A stretch of 46,013 bases of DNA, from assembly GCA_017635875.1 (NCBI GenBank), contig JAGBKP010000115.1, forward strand, positions 1 through 46,013, in the 5' to 3' direction. A model generated the notes under the pieces. It saw nothing but the letters and a program-made list of their open reading frames with translations. It searched no databases and was not told the DNA's origin. Source of the DNA: Selenomonadaceae bacterium (GTDB lineage Bacteria > Bacillota > Negativicutes > Selenomonadales > Selenomonadaceae). The position numbers were made by a program, and so were the translations under genes. Shown here in pieces: positions 42,087 through 46,013 of this stretch (position 1 is its first letter; each line of letters opens with the position of its first letter).

Positions 42087-42635
42087 ATGGCAGTCACATC
42101 AAAAGTCACTCCTAAAAAAGAGGCTATAGTAAAAGAGCTTAAAGACCAGATGACTTCTTCTAAAGGCGTAGTTATTACGAGCTATCGCGGACTTACCGTT
42201 GCAAACGATACAAAACTTCGCCGCGCTCTCCGTGAAGCGGGCGTTCATTATCACGTTGTTAAAAACACGATGATGCGTATTGCCGCAAAGGATGCGGGGC
42301 TTGAAGAAATCGCCGAGCATTTGGAAGGCACTACCGCTATGGCGTACTCTGAAGATGCCGTTGCGCCCGCGAAGGTTATTTGCGATTTTATCAAGAAGAA
42401 TAAACTTGACGAAGCAAATATTTTAAGCGTAAAAGTCGGTCTTGTCGAAGGCAAAGTTATAGACGAAAAGGAAGTAAAGGCGCTTGCGTCGCTACCTTCT
42501 CGCGAAGAACTCATCGCAAAGATGCTTGGCAGCATGAACGCGCCTATTACAAATACCGTCGGCGTGCTTTCTGGCGTTCTCAGAAACTTCGTCTATGCGC
42601 TTGAAGCTGTTCGCGCAAAGAAAGAATCCGCTTAA
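42087..42635 (+). CDS. rplJ: 50S ribosomal protein L10
   Basis: A 182-residue L10: KEAIVKELKDQMTSSKGVVI, SYRGLTVANDTKLRRALREAG, HYHVVKNTMMRIAAKDAG, and the C-terminal helix FVYALEAVRAKKE that holds L12 dimers. AAAGGAGGTG precedes the ATG. Confidence 0.97.
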   Translation: MAVTSKVTPKKEAIVKELKDQMTSSKGVVITSYRGLTVANDTKLRRALREAGVHYHVVKNTMMRIAAKDAGLEEIAEHLEGTTAMAYSEDAVAPAKVICDFIKKNKLDEANILSVKVGLVEGKVIDEKEVKALASLPSREELIAKMLGSMNAPITNTVGVLSGVLRNFVYALEAVRAKKESA

Positions 42636-42671
42636 AAACAGAATTAAGCGAAAAAATTTTAATATTTTACT

Positions 42672-42758
42672 AACTCCAATAAATGGGGTGCAGGGGCGAA
42701 AGTCCCTGCTGGAGTCAAGGGGTAAAACCCCTTGCAGGGTATGGGACAGAGTCCCATA
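42672..42758 (+). repeat. Array of three hairpins between rplJ and rplL
   Basis: HP1: ACTCCA (42673-42678) / TGGAGT (42710-42715) around GCAGGG / CCCTGC (42690-42695, 42704-42709). HP2: CAAGGGG / CCCCTTG (42716-42722, 42728-42734). HP3: TATGGGA / TCCCATA (42740-42746, 42752-42758). No T-run follows, so this is not a standard terminator. Possibly a processing or stability element, or a REP-like insertion. Confidence 0.75.
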
Positions 42759-42790
42759 AATAAAAATCGAAATATACGGAGGTATATAAA

Positions 42791-43162
42791 ATGACTAAAG
42801 AAGAAATTATGCAGGCTATAGAGAGCATGACCGTGCTCGAATTATCCGAACTCGTTAAGGCTATGGAAGAAAAATTCGGCGTAAGCGCTGCGGCTCCCGT
42901 TGCTGTTGCGGCTGCTGCTCCCGCTGCGGGCGGCGCTGCTGCTGAAGAAAAGAGCGAATTTAATGTTGTTCTTGCTGCTACAGGCGATAAGAAAATCAAC
43001 GTTATCAAAGTTGTTCGCGAAATCACCGGTCTTGGTCTTAAAGAAGCGAAAGAACTCGTTGACGGCGCGCCTAAAGCTGTTAAAGAAGGCGTAGCTAAAG
43101 CTGAAGCCGAAGAGATGAAGAAAAAACTCGAAGAAGCCGGCGCAACTGTCGAACTTAAGTAA
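42791..43162 (+). CDS. rplL: 50S ribosomal protein L7/L12
   Basis: A 123-residue L12: [20 protein letters not shown], an Ala-rich hinge ([18 protein letters not shown]), and the C-terminal factor-binding domain [20 protein letters not shown] with [26 protein letters not shown] lies before the ATG. A strong terminator follows and no rpoB is present. Confidence 0.97.
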   Translation: MTKEEIMQAIESMTVLELSELVKAMEEKFGVSAAAPVAVAAAAPAAGGAAAEEKSEFNVVLAATGDKKINVIKVVREITGLGLKEAKELVDGAPKAVKEGVAKAEAEEMKKKLEEAGATVELK

Positions 43163-43187
43163 TAAAAAAACATCGCAGAGATTTCTG

Positions 43188-43247
43188 GATGCTACTGAAA
43201 AAGTCCAATCAAAGCATACACTTTGATTGGACTTTTTTAGTAGCATC
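43188..43247. terminator. Long terminator after rplL
   Basis: Arms of 27 nt (43188-43214 and 43221-43247) pair with a single G-T mismatch; the centre pairs GTCCAATCAAAG with CTTTGATTGGAC around a 6-nt loop, and A5/T6 runs sit inside the stem. It ends rplKAJL and faces the inverted SpoIIE gene. Confidence 0.85.
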
Positions 43248-43336
43248 TTATCGGTATCTTTTTGACGAAGTTTATTTTTGCTCGGCTTTCTTCAATTCGT
43301 CGGGAATTTTTTCTGCCTTAATCTAACGCGAGCGGA

Positions 43337-45514
43337 TTATCCCAAATACTTAATTCCGAGCATTGTAATATCATCGGATTGTTCTGCGCCGGCGGAGAAT
43401 GTTTCGATGTCTTTGCCGACTGCCGTTAAAATTTCTTCGGCTGTTAAAGAGTCCTTGCCTTTTTGGTTTAATATATCGTTTAAGCGTTCGTCGGAATATA
43501 GCTCGCCGCTTTCGTTCATGGCTTCCGTTACGCCATCCGTATAGAGGAAGAGCATATCGCCGGGGTTTAATGTCAGCTTATTTGTTTCAAACTTATAGTT
43601 TGGCCTAATACCTACCATGTGATTGACTTTTTCCTGAGTTACATAATACCAGTTGGGATTTGAACTTTCGACCTTGCCTATAAGGGGCATATTGTGACCG
43701 CCGTTCGCATAAGTCAGTTCGCCTGTCCTCGTGTCTAAAATCCCAAGCCATATAGTAACGAACATCATTTCCACATTGTTTTCGTAGAGTTGTTCATTTG
43801 TCATATTCAAAATCGACGCCACATCTTCGTAATTTTGGGACATAATTGTCAAATTCTTTAAAATGGTCTTGCTGCGCATCATGAAGAGCGCCGCGGGAAC
43901 GCCTTTGCCCGATACGTCCGCAATTGTTATGACAAAATGGTTTTCGTCCAAGCGATAAAAATCGTAAAAATCGCCGCCGACTTCCTTTGCCGCCACCATA
44001 GACGCATAGAGATCAACCTTATCATGTTTTGGGAAATCATGCGGTAAACTGCCTTCCTGGATGTCTCTTGCCATTTCAAGTTCCGTTGAAATACGCTCTT
44101 CGTTGGCAACCGCTTGCGATAGGTTTTTCATATAGGTTTTCAATTCCGTTGACATATCGTTAATGCAATTTGCAAGATATTCAAGCTCGTCATCGGTTTT
44201 TATTTCAAGTTTTTTATCTAAATCTCCCTTTGCGATTTCTTTTACCCCATTAGCTAAAGCAGCAAGAGGAGTGAGAAATTGTTCCGCGGCTCTGCGGCTG
44301 ATAAAGACGCTTGCAACGGTAATGATAATAAAGAGCAACGTCAGTATCGCGATGTTTTCCCCAAAAATGGTATACATATTTGAAACAAAACTGTCCGATT
44401 GATTTAAAATTTCTGTTTTGGCCACATGAGCCGACTCCAGCATTTCCTCTTTGTTGATTAACGTAGCGAAATACCAATCCGGAGTGGGTAACGGCGCATA
44501 ACCTAAATAATATTCTTTATTGTCAACGGTTACTTTCGTTACGCCGCTTTTTCCGGTCATCATGAGCTTTATTGCTTCGGATAGGCTTTGATTATGGGAT
44601 TTTCTAAGATCTAAACCGTTTTTTTGATATGAAAGGCTGAGTTCGCCTTTATCTTGAGATGAAAAGAGCAGTTCTCCTTTGTTATTTATGGCAAAATTTA
44701 TGTCGCCCTCTCCCAAGGTTTTTTTCATAATATTTGAATGGCTAATCTCTAATTTATAAACAATACCGATAACGCCGACAAATTCATCGTTTTTGTAACA
44801 TGGCGTGGCGAATGAAATTACTCGATTGCCGGCATCGTCAAAATAAATATCGCTGGCAACGGTTTCGTCTTTTTTCTTCTCTTTTGCTAATTTATACCAT
44901 GGTCTATTTCTGTTATCATAGTTTATATCTTCTTTATGACTGTCATTATGGTCGTTGGACGAGATATAGAGCGTATATCCTTTTTCGGAGACGAAACAAC
45001 AAGTTATGTCAATTTCTTCACAACGTTTTGACATAATGGACATAATATCGCCTAAGTTTCCCACTAATCCGATTTCATTTTGGGCAGACGGACTGACTCC
45101 TTTAGTTCTAAGTTCGGGAGAATATATTAAATATGCGGTATCCTCCTTAACCTTACCTGTCGGAAAGGGTTCTATGCTACGGAATTTATAGTTTTCGGGA
45201 TGTTCCAAGATTAAACTTATAACATCCGATAAAATCGTTAAATCCACGTTAAGTTGGGAAAGTTCACGTTCAAGTATGCGGCTTTTTTCATATGCATCGT
45301 ATTCAAGTACCTTGGTTGTTCGGTCGATTATAAATTGTTCGGTAAATTGAGCGGTAGAATCGCCCATAGCTTGACCGTGTTCCAATACGCCTTTTCTTAT
45401 GTCATAAAGACTAAGAGCAGCTAAAACACTTATGCCTATAAACAAAATTACCATAAATGCGATATGAACTCTTAATTTGTGTTTTATACTGCCGCTAAAA
45501 AATTTAATTTTCAT
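43337..45514 (-). CDS. Membrane sensor SpoIIE/RsbU-type PP2C serine phosphatase
   Basis: A 725-residue protein: membrane helix about 17-38, a large extracellular Cache-like sensor (about 40-375, with PWYKLAKEKKKDETVASDIY), a second helix about 385-407, HAMP (FLTPLAALANGVKEIAKGDL), a short coiled coil, and a PP2C/SpoIIE domain from about 480 (ARDIQEGSLP, AKEVGGDFYDFY, ADVSGKGVPAALFM, LFLYTDGVTEAMN with metal-binding Asp). It should dephosphorylate a STAS protein in response to an external ligand. It overlaps the kinase gene by 4 nt. Confidence 0.92.
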   Translation of the reverse strand: MKIKFFSGSIKHKLRVHIAFMVILFIGISVLAALSLYDIRKGVLEHGQAMGDSTAQFTEQFIIDRTTKVLEYDAYEKSRILERELSQLNVDLTILSDVISLILEHPENYKFRSIEPFPTGKVKEDTAYLIYSPELRTKGVSPSAQNEIGLVGNLGDIMSIMSKRCEEIDITCCFVSEKGYTLYISSNDHNDSHKEDINYDNRNRPWYKLAKEKKKDETVASDIYFDDAGNRVISFATPCYKNDEFVGVIGIVYKLEISHSNIMKKTLGEGDINFAINNKGELLFSSQDKGELSLSYQKNGLDLRKSHNQSLSEAIKLMMTGKSGVTKVTVDNKEYYLGYAPLPTPDWYFATLINKEEMLESAHVAKTEILNQSDSFVSNMYTIFGENIAILTLLFIIITVASVFISRRAAEQFLTPLAALANGVKEIAKGDLDKKLEIKTDDELEYLANCINDMSTELKTYMKNLSQAVANEERISTELEMARDIQEGSLPHDFPKHDKVDLYASMVAAKEVGGDFYDFYRLDENHFVITIADVSGKGVPAALFMMRSKTILKNLTIMSQNYEDVASILNMTNEQLYENNVEMMFVTIWLGILDTRTGELTYANGGHNMPLIGKVESSNPNWYYVTQEKVNHMVGIRPNYKFETNKLTLNPGDMLFLYTDGVTEAMNESGELYSDERLNDILNQKGKDSLTAEEILTAVGKDIETFSAGAEQSDDITMLGIKYLG

Positions 45515-45930
45515 CTTATTGTCAACTCCATCGTAAGATGATTAGCCGGGAATCCTTCGATTTCTTCATATTCGTACGTTACGGATGCGAAGAATTTTTT
45601 TACGAGGAAAATACCATACCCGCCCGGTCGTTGATTTAACGATGGAGGATTGGTTCTTTGAGGAGCTTCTAAAGGATTAAACTTTTTACCGTAATCGACA
45701 ATTTCTATTATGAATCTATCGCCTGAAATATAGTATTTCACCAAAATCGGACGATTGGCGGAGTCATACGCGTAACTTATAACATTAACGACAATTTCCT
45801 CTAATCCAAGCTCAAGTTTTATCAATTTTGCATCGGAAATCCCGGCATCTTTCGCCGATTTTACCACATCGTCGCGAATTGAGTAATAATTTTCAGGCAT
45901 CGCTTCATATTTCTTCCATGAAGTTTCCAT
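45511..45930 (-). CDS. RsbW/SpoIIAB-like serine kinase / anti-sigma factor
   Basis: A 139-residue HATPase_c protein: N-box LELGLEEIVVNVISYAY, G1 DYGKKFNPLEAP, G2 GGYGIFLVKKFF. Members phosphorylate the STAS partner and bind a sigma factor or other target. It lies between a STAS gene and the phosphatase, the normal partner-switching order. No sigma factor gene is visible in the window. Confidence 0.9.
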   Translation of the reverse strand: METSWKKYEAMPENYYSIRDDVVKSAKDAGISDAKLIKLELGLEEIVVNVISYAYDSANRPILVKYYISGDRFIIEIVDYGKKFNPLEAPQRTNPPSLNQRPGGYGIFLVKKFFASVTYEYEEIEGFPANHLTMELTIR

Positions 45931-45955
45931 GATGATACCTCATTTCTTCTCAATT

Positions 45956-46013
45956 TTATTTCTCATAAACATTTATAATTTCGGTAAATCCCGTAACTTT
46001 AAATACATCCATC
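45956..46013 (-). CDS. STAS-domain protein, C-terminal fragment
   Basis: The frame upstream of the kinase gene ends at 45956 and reads MDVFKVTGFTEIINVYEK at its C-terminus, the typical last helix of RsbV/SpoIIAA proteins (compare VLEMTGFIDFL in the 6729 gene). The gene continues beyond the window. It is probably the true substrate of the adjacent kinase and phosphatase. Confidence 0.7.
   Translation of the reverse strand, partial: MDVFKVTGFTEIINVYEK

Noticed and set aside
43270-43320. Minus-strand stretch after the SpoIIE gene reading KAEKIPDELKKAEQK
   Set aside because: Only about 16 codons after an in-frame stop with no start or ribosome site; possibly a gene remnant, but too short to support.
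1-46013. CRISPR array, insertion sequence or prophage
   Set aside because: No regularly spaced direct repeats, transposase, integrase or phage genes were seen.

Overview
The window reads as a chromosomal segment of an anaerobic, diderm (outer-membrane) Firmicute, most likely a Negativicutes member. This is inferred from gene content. Firmicute signatures are remA next to gmk and rpoZ, a Bacillus-type purF, the pur gene order, an RqcH-type NFACT protein, a four-Cys L33 and RsbV/RsbW/SpoIIE-type signalling. Outer-membrane signatures are a family 9 (heptosyltransferase-like) glycosyltransferase and a GmhA-type sedoheptulose-7-phosphate isomerase. A two-subunit methylmalonyl-CoA mutase with MeaB fits succinate/propionate metabolism. 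No species can be named from sequence alone.

Layout. 1-1236: the tail of a chemoreceptor and an AEC-family transporter. 1520-4547: pncB-aroE-mtnN, a tight operon. 4848-7028: a condensation-domain/cyclic-nucleotide-domain fusion followed by a STAS anti-anti-sigma protein. 7133-13405 (minus): mutA, mutB, meaB and an MsrA-like protein lacking the catalytic Cys, headed by a cobalamin riboswitch and a strong promoter. 14007-15874: aroF-tyrA. 16043-18875: a P-type Ca2+ ATPase and a 52-residue ORF. 18940-20419 (minus): a solitary nitrogenase component 1-like protein and tRNA-Leu(UAG). 20465-21757 (minus): a glycosyltransferase with a C10 tract at its fifth codon. 21832-29750 (minus): galE-purD-purH(IMP cyclohydrolase only)-purN-purM-purF, a secreted glucosaminidase/TPR protein and purE. 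29827-34671 (minus): a RelE-type toxin/antitoxin pair, coaBC-rpoZ-gmk-remA, then yicC and dapF. 34782-39653: rqcH-type NFACT, two uncharacterised proteins, gmhA and a phosphohexomutase. 39817-43162: rpmG-secE-nusG-rplK-rplA-rplJ-rplL with an L1-site mimic and an L10 leader. 43337-46013 (minus): a STAS / RsbW-like kinase / SpoIIE-type phosphatase operon.

The most unusual signal is a family of five intergenic elements (near 1267, 4646, 20150, 32766 and 32885). Each has three homopurine/homopyrimidine arms: a long perfect inverted repeat plus a third arm that is an exact or near-exact mirror repeat of its neighbour. Read on one strand the order is Y1-Y2-R. Y2 pairs with R as a hairpin, and Y1 matches R in parallel by T for A and C for G, which is the rule for a pyrimidine-motif intramolecular triplex. 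Arm sequences differ between copies yet all three arms change together, which looks like covariation under a triplex constraint or a copying mechanism that preserves it.

Other points of interest are the phase-variable glycosyltransferase, a B12 riboswitch on a B12-dependent enzyme, the Cys-less MsrA-like protein, the split purH, two separate STAS modules, and an rplL not followed by rpoBC.
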